The position numbers and the translations under genes are program-made. From contig CAAGHX010000003.1 in assembly GCA_900769745.1 (NCBI GenBank), positions 1-10,189 of the forward strand: 10,189 nt of DNA, written 5' to 3'. This DNA is from an uncultured Alistipes sp. GTDB taxonomy: Bacteria > Bacteroidota > Bacteroidia > Bacteroidales > Rikenellaceae. Below, in pieces: positions 1-7,177 of this stretch (within the stretch, counting starts at the first letter, position 1; each line of letters opens with the position of its first letter). The notes below the pieces were generated by a model. The model made no database searches and had not been told where the DNA came from. It was given only the letters and a program-made list of their open reading frames with translations.

Positions 1-854
1 CGCGACGCCTCGATAGAAGCCTCGGCAACAATCTGACCGATAAGAGGAGGGCTCAATCGCGCCTGGCACATCTTCATCACTGCATCACGCACCTGCTTAT
101 TCTTGGTAATGAGTGCACCGATACGGATACCGCACTCAGAGTAGCGCTTCGACACAGAGTCAATCAAGACCACATTCTGCTCAATACCCTCCAGGTGGCA
201 AGCCGAGATATATGGCGAACCGGTATAGATAAACTCACGATACACCTCATCAGAGAAGAGGAACAGGTCGTGCTTGATGACCAAATCGCGAATACGATTC
301 ATCTCCTGACGAGTGTAGAGGTAGCCCGTAGGGTTGTTGGGATTGCAGATAAGAATACCGCGAGTGCGCTCGTTGATAAGCTCCTCGAACTGCTCAACGC
401 TTGGCAAGGCGAAGCCCTCGTCGATAGTCGTCGTAACAGGGCGAATCACCGCACCGGCCGAGATTGCAAAAGCCATATAGTTGGCATAAGCTGGCTCTGG
501 CACGATAATCTCATCGCCAGGATTAAGACACGACATAAAGGCAAAGAGTACAGCCTCGGAACCACCTGTTGTAACTATCACATCATCGGGCGTAAGCTTA
601 ATCTGATACTCCTCATAGTAGCCTACAAGCTTCTCTCGCAGCGACAGATAGCCATCACTTGGGCTATACTCCAACACCTTGCGGTCGATAGACTTCAAGG
701 CATCGAGCCCCTCCTGAGGTGATGGCAAATCGGGCTGACCGATATTCAAATGGTATATTTTAATGCCGCGGTTCTTCGCCTCATCAGCCAATGGAACAAG
801 CTTACGAATAGGCGATTCGGGCATCTTATTCGCTCTATCTGAAATCTTTGGCAT
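1..854 (-). CDS. PLP-dependent class I/II aminotransferase, C-terminus missing at window edge
   Basis: Pyridoxal-phosphate aminotransferase of the aspartate aminotransferase fold (class I/II), expected to be cytosolic and to move amino groups between an amino acid and a 2-oxo acid. The visible 284 residues contain NIGQPDLPSP (residues 37-46), VTTGGSEA (94-101), the substrate/cofactor motif NPNNPTG (171-177), SDEVYREF (201-208, with the PLP-ring Asp at 202) and SVSKRYSECGIRIGA (233-247). K236 is the expected Schiff-base lysine. Family members are near 395-400 residues, so roughly 110 are outside the window. The ATG at 854 gives MPKISDRANKMPESPIRKL, a typical beginning for this group. No Shine-Dalgarno and no clear TAnnTTTG box lie just upstream. 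It follows the wzz-like gene on the same strand, separated by 123 bp with a hairpin. The family is certain; the amino-acid specificity cannot be read from the sequence. Confidence 0.95.
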   Translation of the reverse strand, partial: MPKISDRANKMPESPIRKLVPLADEAKNRGIKIYHLNIGQPDLPSPQEGLDALKSIDRKVLEYSPSDGYLSLREKLVGYYEEYQIKLTPDDVIVTTGGSEAVLFAFMSCLNPGDEIIVPEPAYANYMAFAISAGAVIRPVTTTIDEGFALPSVEQFEELINERTRGILICNPNNPTGYLYTRQEMNRIRDLVIKHDLFLFSDEVYREFIYTGSPYISACHLEGIEQNVVLIDSVSKRYSECGIRIGALITKNKQVRDAVMKMCQARLSPPLIGQIVAEASIEAS

Positions 855-875
855 AACTACAATCTATATAATAAG

Positions 876-902
876 GATAGGCTACCTATGCGGTAGCCTA
901 TC
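876..902 (-). terminator. Hairpin between wzz-like gene and aminotransferase gene
   Basis: A perfect 11-bp inverted repeat (GATAGGCTACC at 876-886, GGTAGCCTATC at 892-902) with a 5-nt loop lies downstream of the export operon and 21 bp before the aminotransferase ATG. On the minus strand it is followed by CTTATTATAT, which is T-rich but not a clean T-tract. It may be a weak terminator of the export operon, or an attenuator or 3'-end stabiliser that lets some transcripts read into the aminotransferase. The hairpin is directly visible; its function is inferred. Confidence 0.6.
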
Positions 903-977
903 TAGAATTTAATACATCTTTACTACCTAAAAATCGATGTATAGGCATCTAACATCAATTAGGCCAAAATTTTCCGC

Positions 978-2156
978 TTACGCCTTTACCTCAGAATCCT
1001 CCTTCTCTGGAAGCTCCTTTACGAATCGGCGGATATTATCATTGCCTGTCAAGTCTGCAAGGTATGGAACACCAAATACAACACCAGCACCAGCAGCAAC
1101 ACCCAGGAAGATAAAGGCCATAAGAATAGTAGCACGCTGAGGCTTACTCTTCTTATATGGTACTGTAACAGGATTGATTACTGTAAGAATTGGGGCTGTC
1201 TCCTTTACACTAATCTTAGCCTGCTCCAACTGCTTAGCAAGCTCCGTGTAGAGGGTCATTGCCAATGTATACTCTGCATCAAGCTTCTCCTGCTCAACAC
1301 GAGCCGAGTGCTTAACAACATTCTGGTTCGAGTCGCGATACTTGGCACGACGGAACTGAATATCCTCAAAGTTCTGCTTCGCCTCATCATAACGGCTCTG
1401 CACAAAATCAAGATTAGACTGCACCTTATCAATCTTAAACTCAGTAATATACTTCTGCAACAAAGCGAGGGTTGCCTGTGCCAACTGTGCAGCAGCAATA
1501 GCCTCGGGCATATTTGCAGTAATAGTAACATAGCCCTTCTTCTCTGTAAGAGTAATACTAACTGCCTGGCTAAGAATTTTACTTACCTCGTACTCCTCCT
1601 TAGTTAGTGTCTCTATCTGCTGAGCATCGCCATCTGCAGCAGAGATTTGAGGCAACTCCTGCTCGCCTCGAATAGCGTTCAGAATAACAAAAGGAAGACC
1701 GATAGTATACTTCTTGATATAACTGAAAACACTAGGCTTATTATACTCCTCGCTTGTATAATACTCATAGAAACTAACAGCCTTACCAGCCTTCTCAAAC
1801 TCGATAGGTGTCTGCATCAACTCCTTGCGGAATGTGGTGCTTTTAAGAATATTCTCATATACCAATGGAGATAAAGCCTTCACATCCATTGACTGATTCA
1901 AATTGATACCAGCTAATGCTGCGAGAGAACTCATCTTTGAAGAACCCGAGCCATCCGAGGTCTGAGGCACTACATCACAACTGGCAGTATAAACCTTTGG
2001 GCTAAAGAGGGCCACAAAGACTCCAACCACCATAAATACCGCAGCAATCTTCAATATAAGAGCCTTATTGAGCCACATCTTTCGAACGAGCTCCATGATA
2101 TCAATCTCCTGCTCCTCAACGGGAAAATTATTCTGATTTTGAATCATCTGTTCCAT
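978..2156 (-). CDS. Wzz-type polysaccharide chain-length determinant / co-polymerase
   Basis: Inner-membrane polysaccharide co-polymerase (Wzz/PCP family, 392 aa), which in known systems sets chain length during Wzy-dependent capsule or O-antigen synthesis and cooperates with the outer-membrane export protein. It has the standard layout: a short cytoplasmic N-terminus, TM1 at about residues 33-52, a large periplasmic region with a helical, charged, coiled-coil-prone stretch at about 235-320, a proline-containing motif NPVTVPYKKSKPQR (328-341) before TM2 (about 342-362), and a short acidic/basic tail. No Walker motifs or tyrosine-rich tail are present, so it is not a fused tyrosine autokinase. 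The ATG at 2156 lies 25 bp downstream of the SLBB export gene stop, with no room for a separate promoter, so the two form one operon. A second ATG three codons in is also possible. Confidence 0.9.
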   Translation of the reverse strand: MEQMIQNQNNFPVEEQEIDIMELVRKMWLNKALILKIAAVFMVVGVFVALFSPKVYTASCDVVPQTSDGSGSSKMSSLAALAGINLNQSMDVKALSPLVYENILKSTTFRKELMQTPIEFEKAGKAVSFYEYYTSEEYNKPSVFSYIKKYTIGLPFVILNAIRGEQELPQISAADGDAQQIETLTKEEYEVSKILSQAVSITLTEKKGYVTITANMPEAIAAAQLAQATLALLQKYITEFKIDKVQSNLDFVQSRYDEAKQNFEDIQFRRAKYRDSNQNVVKHSARVEQEKLDAEYTLAMTLYTELAKQLEQAKISVKETAPILTVINPVTVPYKKSKPQRATILMAFIFLGVAAGAGVVFGVPYLADLTGNDNIRRFVKELPEKEDSEVKA

Positions 2157-2181
2157 AATAACTTTTTAGTTTAAGCCATCA

Positions 2182-4572
2182 CTATCTTGCAAGGTTAATA
2201 GCCGAGAGCACAACTGCAGCTGTTGAAGCTGTAGAAGAGAGCATACCGATAACATCACTCCACTTAACTGGCTCGCTTGGCGACTTCGATGGGATGATAA
2301 CCACACAACCTGGACGAATCTCTGCATTCTTACCAGAATCAACCATACCGTTCATATAGATTACAAATGCACGGTTCTTGCGAGCACGGTTATCGAATCC
2401 ACCAGCTGAAGATACGTAGTACTTCAACTTCTTCTTCTCCTTGAAAGTTACAGAGTTTGGATACATCACAGCACCCATCACGCGCACTGTACTATTATAC
2501 TGTGGGATAGAGATTACATCACCGTCACGCAAAACGATATCAGCATCTGAACCAGGGTTTGCCAAAGCATCCTTCAAATTGATACCTACTGAGTATACTT
2601 GATCCAACTCAACGCCAGCCATACCAAGAGTATCCTTATCACCCTTTTGAGCCTGTGCATCAATCATTTCCTGCAAAGCCTTCTGCTGCACCTGCTCCTC
2701 CTCGGTCATCTTACGCAACAGATAAGCACCCTCGATAAATGCACCAGGAGTAGCATTACCAGCCGCTGCCACAACCTCCGAAAGACGCATATTACGACGA
2801 GCCAATGGATAGTTACCCTCGAATGCAACCTCACCCTTTACAGTCACACTGCTCTGAGTGATATAGACTGGAGAGCGGCGTACGAATACCTCATCAAATG
2901 GCTCCAGCACAAAGCCCTTCTCGCCATCTACAACCAAACCATCCTTAACCTCTACGGTAAATGTCTCAAACAACTGCTCCTGCACCTTCACGCTCTTTGA
3001 ATCCTTGATTCGACGAGTGATTGTTACATTTGCAGTCGAAGCTGACTCAAGAAGACCACCTGCTGCAACCAACAGATCCTCTACTGTCATATTATCAGCA
3101 AAAGGATATGTATCAGGCTTGCTAACCGAACCAAATACAGTCACTGTGTAGGTCTCACGCATCTCCGAAACTGAGGCGATGATAAGCATATCGTTTGTAC
3201 GCAACTCGATATCCTTTACTCGACCGGCCATCAAACCAGCCAAATCAATAGATACTACTTCAGTAGTCCAATCGGCCTTCTCGCGATACAACACCGCACG
3301 AGACATAAAAGCATCCTCGCGCAAGCCATCTGCACGCTCGATGAGCTGCTTTACGGTCTTCACCTTGTCGTCGATAGCGTAGAAGCCCTCACGATAAACA
3401 GCACCCTTGATCTCTACACGGTTGTCATAACGGTTGATGCTACCAGAGATTGAAACAGCATCACCATCCTCCAATACAAACTTGTCAAAATCGGCGCTAT
3501 CAACTGTATACGAATTATACTTTCCACCCTGACGGCGTGTAACACTTACCACCTTGCGGTTAGCCTCGCTTGTAAAGTCGCCTGCAAAACGAATCAAATC
3601 AGCAACAGTCTCATTCTGCTTCATCTCGTAGAACATTGGTCGCTTAATCTCGCCAGAGATCTCAACCAACTTGCCGTAAGCAGGAATGCTAACCAAATCA
3701 CCATCGCGCAATGCAATATCCTTCTCGCTCTTGCCATTGAGGATGTAATCATAGACATCTACCTCAGAGAAGAGCTTACCACCACGGTAAACCTTAATGC
3801 TACGCAATGTACCCAATCGGCTAACACCGCCCGAAACGTGGAGCGCGTGGAACAATGTTGCCAAAGATGGAAGAGTATATGTACCAGACACCGCAACTTC
3901 GCCTGCTACATTTACCTGGATAGAGCGAATGCTACCCAGCGAAAGCTTCATCTTTGTAGTACCCTCATTAAGACCGGCGTAGATATTTGCGAGTGACGAA
4001 CGTACTCGTCTTGTGGCCTCAGAAATTGACAAACCAGACATTGTAACAGGGCCTACACCTGAGATTACAATCTTACCATCAGGCGAAACCTTGTGGCTCT
4101 CTGAGCTCTGAACATCGCCCCAAACATCGATGATAACCTCATCGCCTGCACCCAACACATAGTTATCGGGAGTAGCAATATTCAAGTTTGGCTCAAATGT
4201 GAGATTCTTGCTTGTAAACAAATCGTGACCAAAGATACGACGAGCTGTTGCACCTGCCTCTGGAGCTGCACTTGCACCCAAATCCAACTCACCACGACGT
4301 GCCTCCAGCAAACCACCCTGAGGATCGGCTGGGACATTGGTCAAATCGGCACTCACCTGAGTCTGCTCACTCTTGTTTGTTGCCGTTGCGTTTACCTGAC
4401 GAGTACGACGAACATTCTTGTTCTGTGACTCGTTCTCCTTCTTCAGATTCTCAATCTGCGACTGCGAAAGCGTACCATTGCGATATGCCTCCAACAACTC
4501 TTGATTGCTCTGCGCACTTGCTACGGATACTCCAACAACAAACGCGAACATCAGGAAAATTAATCTCTTCAT
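2182..4572 (-). CDS. Polysaccharide export outer-membrane protein with six SLBB units
   Basis: Wza-like export protein (796 aa) expected to form the periplasm-to-outer-membrane conduit for capsular or extracellular polysaccharide. A Sec signal peptide occupies residues 1-20 (hydrophobic core, then VASA before Q21). There is no lipobox cysteine, so unlike E. coli Wza it should be cleaved by signal peptidase I. A low-complexity polar linker (about 22-110) is followed by the polysaccharide-export domain with NYVLGAGDEVIIDVWGD (137-153). Six repeats follow, each opening with a V-x-G-x-V-type strand: VNVAGEVAV (220), VEISGEIKR (303), VEIKGAVYR (386), VTVFGSVSK (477), VTVKGEVAF (576) and VRVMGAVMY (696). 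The C-terminus (about 767-796) carries a hydrophobic helix after W771, comparable in position to the membrane helix of Wza. Wza itself is near 380 aa; the long form is usual in Bacteroidota. It is first gene of an operon with the wzz-like gene, and no other capsule gene is in view. Confidence 0.93.
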   Translation of the reverse strand: MKRLIFLMFAFVVGVSVASAQSNQELLEAYRNGTLSQSQIENLKKENESQNKNVRRTRQVNATATNKSEQTQVSADLTNVPADPQGGLLEARRGELDLGASAAPEAGATARRIFGHDLFTSKNLTFEPNLNIATPDNYVLGAGDEVIIDVWGDVQSSESHKVSPDGKIVISGVGPVTMSGLSISEATRRVRSSLANIYAGLNEGTTKMKLSLGSIRSIQVNVAGEVAVSGTYTLPSLATLFHALHVSGGVSRLGTLRSIKVYRGGKLFSEVDVYDYILNGKSEKDIALRDGDLVSIPAYGKLVEISGEIKRPMFYEMKQNETVADLIRFAGDFTSEANRKVVSVTRRQGGKYNSYTVDSADFDKFVLEDGDAVSISGSINRYDNRVEIKGAVYREGFYAIDDKVKTVKQLIERADGLREDAFMSRAVLYREKADWTTEVVSIDLAGLMAGRVKDIELRTNDMLIIASVSEMRETYTVTVFGSVSKPDTYPFADNMTVEDLLVAAGGLLESASTANVTITRRIKDSKSVKVQEQLFETFTVEVKDGLVVDGEKGFVLEPFDEVFVRRSPVYITQSSVTVKGEVAFEGNYPLARRNMRLSEVVAAAGNATPGAFIEGAYLLRKMTEEEQVQQKALQEMIDAQAQKGDKDTLGMAGVELDQVYSVGINLKDALANPGSDADIVLRDGDVISIPQYNSTVRVMGAVMYPNSVTFKEKKKLKYYVSSAGGFDNRARKNRAFVIYMNGMVDSGKNAEIRPGCVVIIPSKSPSEPVKWSDVIGMLSSTASTAAVVLSAINLAR

Positions 4573-4722
4573 AGTATTTTGTAAATTTGTTATCTCGTTG
4601 TAATAAACTATATTTTGCGCATCCTCTAACGATTAATCACGCTGAATACCAGCGGTTTACCAAGCACCAACCACACCTTCACCATACAATACGTGATAAA
4701 AATGTTCTAATAGATACACATA
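4573..4722 (-). other. Long 5' leader of the export operon
   Basis: If the promoter at 4729-4760 is right, transcription starts near 4722 and the export mRNA has a leader of about 150 nt, much longer than those predicted for gdhA (about 25 nt) or the flavin reductase (about 64 nt). It contains a 5-bp hairpin (CGCTG/CAGCG with a 5-nt loop, around 4639-4653) and a GGT/TTGG-rich segment. I recognise no known riboswitch or antitermination element, and I see no convincing small coding frame. Confidence 0.4.
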
Positions 4723-4728
4723 TTGCCA

Positions 4729-4760
4729 CAAATATAGACAAAAAATAGCCATTTTCCAAA
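4729..4760 (-). promoter_or_regulatory. Promoter of the export operon (Bacteroidota type)
   Basis: On the minus strand a -33 TTTG (4757-4760) is followed after exactly 20 nt by TATATTTG (4729-4736), a full match to the TAnnTTTG -7 element. The only coding sequence downstream is the export operon. The -33 box sits in the loop region of the preceding terminator hairpin. Confidence 0.75.
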
Positions 4761-4770
4761 GGAAATGGCC
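4741..4770 (-). terminator. Rho-independent terminator of the flavin-reductase gene
   Basis: On the minus strand GGCCATTTCC (4770-4761), a TTT loop and GGAAAATGGC (4757-4748) form a hairpin with one bulged base. It is followed by TA and a run of six T. It begins 24 bp past the TAA of the flavin-reductase gene. It overlaps the promoter of the next operon. Confidence 0.85.
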
Positions 4771-4794
4771 ATTAGTAACTATACATCTAGAATC

Positions 4795-5397
4795 TTATTT
4801 CTTATGCTTCGAGCTCTTTGTTTTGGGCTTTTTGCGAACCGACCAACCGAAGTGGCCAACAAATTCACCCAACGAGAAATACTCTCCGTGAGAATAGGCT
4901 ATAGGATTTGCCCTTCGCAAATCAAATTTACCAGTCTCGGGATCGATATACTCCTCATCGACAAGCACATTGACAACATCGGCCAAGAACATATCGTGCG
5001 AACCCAGCGGTATAATCTGCTTTACTCGACACTCAATACTAATTGGCGACGCTTCAACAACGGGGGCCGACACAACAGCAGCCTCCGAGATGGCGATTCC
5101 CATCTGCTCAAATTTATTGTAATCTCTACCAGAGCGCACTCCACACCAGTCGGTTGCACGGGCCAACTCGACAGTCGTTAGGTTGATTACAAACTCACCC
5201 GTACGCTTAATGATTTCGTATGAATGTCTTTCTGGGCGCACCGAGATATAACACATCGGCGGGTTGGTACACACCGTACCAGTCCACGCTACTGTGAAGA
5301 GGTTATACTCCTCGGGCGTGGCACCACAACTCACCAGCACTGCAGGCAAGGGATATATCATCGTGCCGGGCTTCCAGCTCTGTTTTGTTTTTCCCAT
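4795..5397 (-). CDS. Flavin-reductase-like FMN-binding split-barrel protein
   Basis: Cytosolic flavoprotein of the flavin reductase-like family (200 aa from the chosen start), expected to bind FMN and use NAD(P)H; the true acceptor is unknown. Family features are YPLPAVLVSCG (15-25), NLFTVAWTGTVC (32-43), PPMCYISVRPERHSYE (46-61), GEFVINLTT (67-75) and ATDWCGVRSGRDYNKFE (81-97). The last eleven or so residues are very lysine-rich. The frame stays open back to a TTG at 5463, but I choose the ATG at 5397 for three reasons: the protein then begins with the usual SWKPGTMIYPLP, the upstream extension has no family resemblance, and a good promoter at 5468-5498 puts the transcription start near 5461, almost on the TTG. 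It follows gdhA on the same strand but has its own promoter and terminator, so it is probably monocistronic. Confidence 0.88.
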   Translation of the reverse strand: MGKTKQSWKPGTMIYPLPAVLVSCGATPEEYNLFTVAWTGTVCTNPPMCYISVRPERHSYEIIKRTGEFVINLTTVELARATDWCGVRSGRDYNKFEQMGIAISEAAVVSAPVVEASPISIECRVKQIIPLGSHDMFLADVVNVLVDEEYIDPETGKFDLRRANPIAYSHGEYFSLGEFVGHFGWSVRKKPKTKSSKHKK

Positions 5398-5467
5398 TCG
5401 AAAAGGATTTTTCTCAACATTTCCAACCAACGCCCCCTTCGCTCTCTGCACGAAGTAGAACAACGAC

Positions 5468-5498
5468 CAAAGATAATCAATATTATCTAAACCTCAAA
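5468..5498 (-). promoter_or_regulatory. Promoter of the flavin-reductase gene
   Basis: Minus-strand TTTG (5495-5498), 19 nt, then TATCTTTG (5468-5475), a full match to the Bacteroidota -33/-7 pattern. The predicted start of transcription near 5461 leaves a leader of about 64 nt before the ATG at 5397. The -33 box is the end of the T-tract of the gdhA terminator. Confidence 0.75.
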
Positions 5499-5542
5499 AA
5501 GCAAGGGTCGCAACCCCTACCATATGGCAGATATTGCGACCC
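5495..5542 (-). terminator. Probable terminator of gdhA
   Basis: A perfect 9-bp inverted repeat (GGGTCGCAA at 5505-5513, TTGCGACCC at 5534-5542) with a 20-nt loop lies 63 bp past the gdhA stop. On the minus strand it is followed by TTGCTTTTTG, a short T-tract. The loop contains the palindrome CCATATGG (5520-5527), which could fold further. The loop is longer than in a classical terminator, so confidence is moderate. Confidence 0.65.
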
Positions 5543-5604
5543 GAAAAAACCTTTTAACTAACCTATCACACTGACTTGGCAAAAGTCAAATCTTTTCTCA
5601 TTCA

Positions 5605-6960
5605 CTATACTATACCCTGTGCCAACATAGCCTCGGCAACAGTCATAAATCCAGCAATGTTTGCACCCTTTACGTAGTTCACATAGCCATCAGGCTCTGT
5701 ACCATACTCAACACAAACAGAGTGAATCTTATTCATAATCTCGTGCAACTTAGCATCTACCTCCTCGGGGCTCCACTTCAAACGCATAGAGTTCTGTGTC
5801 ATCTCCAAACCTGATGTAGCCACACCACCTGCGTTTGATGCCTTACCTGGAGAGTAGAGCAACTTAGCCTTCTGGAAAGCTACGATTGCCTCGGGTGTAG
5901 ATGGCATATTTGCACCCTCTACAACACACATACAACCGTTTGCAACCAGCTTAGCAGCGTCATCGCCATTGAGCTCATTCTGCGTAGCGCAAGGCATAGC
6001 GATATCGCACTTCACGCCCCATGGACGCTCGCCGTCGAAGTACTTTGCCGAAGGATACTTCTCAGCATACTCGCGGATGCGACCACGAAGCATGTTCTTC
6101 AACTCAAAGATATACTGCAACTTATCGCTATCGATTCCATCTGGGTCGTAGATATAACCATTTGAATCCGACATTGTAAGCACCTTTGCACCCAAAGCCA
6201 AAGCCTTCTCGGCTGCATACTGTGCAACATTACCCGAACCAGAGATAACCACGCTCTTGCCCTTATATGACTCGCCACGTGTAGCCAACATTGCCTCACC
6301 AAAGTAGCAAGCGCCATAACCTGTAGCCTCAGGACGAATAAGCGAGCCACCAAAACTGAGGCCCTTACCTGTAAGCGTACCGGTAAACTCGTTACGCAGA
6401 CGCTTGTACTGGCCAAACATATAACCAACCTCGCGACCACCTACACCGATATCACCTGCTGGCACATCGGTATCCTGGCCGATATGGCGCTGGAGCTCAG
6501 TCATAAAGCTCTGGCAGAAGCGCATAATCTCCATATCTGACTTACCCTTAGGGTTGAAGTCTGAGCCACCCTTACCACCACCCATTGGGAGTGTTGTAAG
6601 GCTATTCTTAAATGTCTGCTCGAAAGCGAGGAACTTCAAGATGCTGAGGTTTACACTCGAGTGGAAACGGATACCACCCTTGTATGGACCAATTGCGCTA
6701 TTCATCTGCACACGGTAGCCCTTGTTTATCATCACCTCACCATTGTCGGTAACCCAAGGTACACGGAACATAATAACTCGCTCTGGCTCGGCGATACGCT
6801 CCAAGACCTTCATCTTTATCAATTGTGGATTCTCCAAAACATATGGTGCAACGCTCTCTACTACCTCTCGTACGGCCTGGTGAAACTCCACCTCGCCTGG
6901 ATTCTTTGCCACAACGTCGGCCATAAATTGCTCGACGTACTCTTTCACTGATGTATTCAT
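5605..6960 (-). CDS. gdhA: Glutamate dehydrogenase, hexameric small-subunit type
   Basis: Reversible NAD(P)-dependent amination of 2-oxoglutarate to glutamate; a main route of ammonia assimilation in gut Bacteroidales. Length (451 aa from the chosen start) fits the roughly 450-aa hexameric class. Numbered from a GTG two codons earlier, the landmarks are PYKGGIRFH (94-102, substrate lysine K96), the family signature LPMGGGKGGSDFNPKG (126-141, K132), PAGDIGVGGREVGYM (169-183, catalytic-type D172) and the Rossmann-fold motif GSGNVAQYA (243-251). No key residue is missing. The frame allows GTG at 6966 or ATG at 6960; I prefer the ATG because both fit the predicted start of transcription near 6987 and ATG is the normal choice. 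Cofactor preference (NADPH, NADH or both) is not decidable by eye. It has its own promoter and a probable terminator. Confidence 0.97.
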   Translation of the reverse strand: MNTSVKEYVEQFMADVVAKNPGEVEFHQAVREVVESVAPYVLENPQLIKMKVLERIAEPERVIMFRVPWVTDNGEVMINKGYRVQMNSAIGPYKGGIRFHSSVNLSILKFLAFEQTFKNSLTTLPMGGGKGGSDFNPKGKSDMEIMRFCQSFMTELQRHIGQDTDVPAGDIGVGGREVGYMFGQYKRLRNEFTGTLTGKGLSFGGSLIRPEATGYGACYFGEAMLATRGESYKGKSVVISGSGNVAQYAAEKALALGAKVLTMSDSNGYIYDPDGIDSDKLQYIFELKNMLRGRIREYAEKYPSAKYFDGERPWGVKCDIAMPCATQNELNGDDAAKLVANGCMCVVEGANMPSTPEAIVAFQKAKLLYSPGKASNAGGVATSGLEMTQNSMRLKWSPEEVDAKLHEIMNKIHSVCVEYGTEPDGYVNYVKGANIAGFMTVAEAMLAQGIV

Positions 6961-6993
6961 ACTCACAAGAGTTAAATTTGTTATTGTTTGCTA

Positions 6994-7024
6994 CAAAATT
7001 ACTAAAATTTATTAATAATACAAT
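6994..7024 (-). promoter_or_regulatory. Promoter of gdhA
   Basis: Minus-strand ATTG (7021-7024, one mismatch to TTTG), 19 nt, then TAATTTTG (6994-7001, a full TAnnTTTG match). The predicted start near 6987 gives a short leader of about 25 nt. It is divergent from the sialidase-like gene promoter, with about 115 AT-rich bp between the two. Confidence 0.65.
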
Positions 7025-7125
7025 AGCATTTCTCATAAATTGCCCATATTTCTGCATATATATTCCATTTTATTGCATAAAACAACACCTATGCCGCATA
7101 ATTATCAAGTTATAAATTGTAAGTA

Positions 7126-7148
7126 AAATTGCTATTTCATTAGCATTT
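7126..7148. promoter_or_regulatory. Candidate operator overlapping the sialidase-like gene promoter
   Basis: AAAT-T-GCTA, six bases, then TAGCATTT form an inverted repeat with a single extra T in the left arm. The core TGCTA/TAGCA (7130-7134, 7141-7145) is perfect. It covers the -33 position of the plus-strand promoter, as expected of a repressor site. No regulator gene is in the window, so this is an inference from position and symmetry only. Confidence 0.35.
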
Positions 7149-7171
7149 ATAATAAAAAATTCGTATCTTTG
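7140..7171 (+). promoter_or_regulatory. Promoter of the sialidase-like gene
   Basis: TATCTTTG (7164-7171) is a full TAnnTTTG match, identical to the -7 box of the flavin-reductase promoter. A weaker -33 TTAG (7140-7143) stands 20 nt upstream. Transcription should start near 7178, leaving a leader of about 40 nt. Confidence 0.65.
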
Positions 7172-7177
7172 TAAAGG

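Noticed and set aside
195..722. Plus-strand open frame of 175 aa
   Set aside because: It is antisense to the aminotransferase gene, whose conserved motifs leave no doubt about the coding strand; the frame has no recognisable features.
912..942. ATACATC/GATGTAT inverted repeat downstream of the wzz-like gene
   Set aside because: A 7-bp A/T-rich stem with a 17-nt loop is weak and likely by chance in this AT-rich gap.
4248..4574. Plus-strand open frame of 108 aa antisense to the start of the SLBB export gene
   Set aside because: It is rich in His/Pro/Cys/Ser from antisense reading of a real coding region; no motif, promoter or conserved context.
5398..5463. N-terminal extension of the flavin reductase to a TTG at 5463
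   Set aside because: It has no family resemblance, a rare start codon, and nearly coincides with the predicted transcription start; the ATG at 5397 gives the usual family N-terminus.
5573..5587. Small inverted repeat GACTT/AAGTC just after the gdhA stop
   Set aside because: The stem is only 5 bp, A/T-rich and lacks a following T-tract; the 9-bp hairpin further on is the better terminator.
6961..6966. GTG start of gdhA two codons before the ATG
   Set aside because: It is possible but not favoured; an ATG two codons downstream is the simpler choice and nothing in the sequence demands the GTG.
6737..7057. Minus-strand open frame of 106 aa over the start of gdhA and its promoter
   Set aside because: It is out of frame with gdhA, rich in Arg/Gly from frame-shifted reading, and covers the predicted gdhA promoter.
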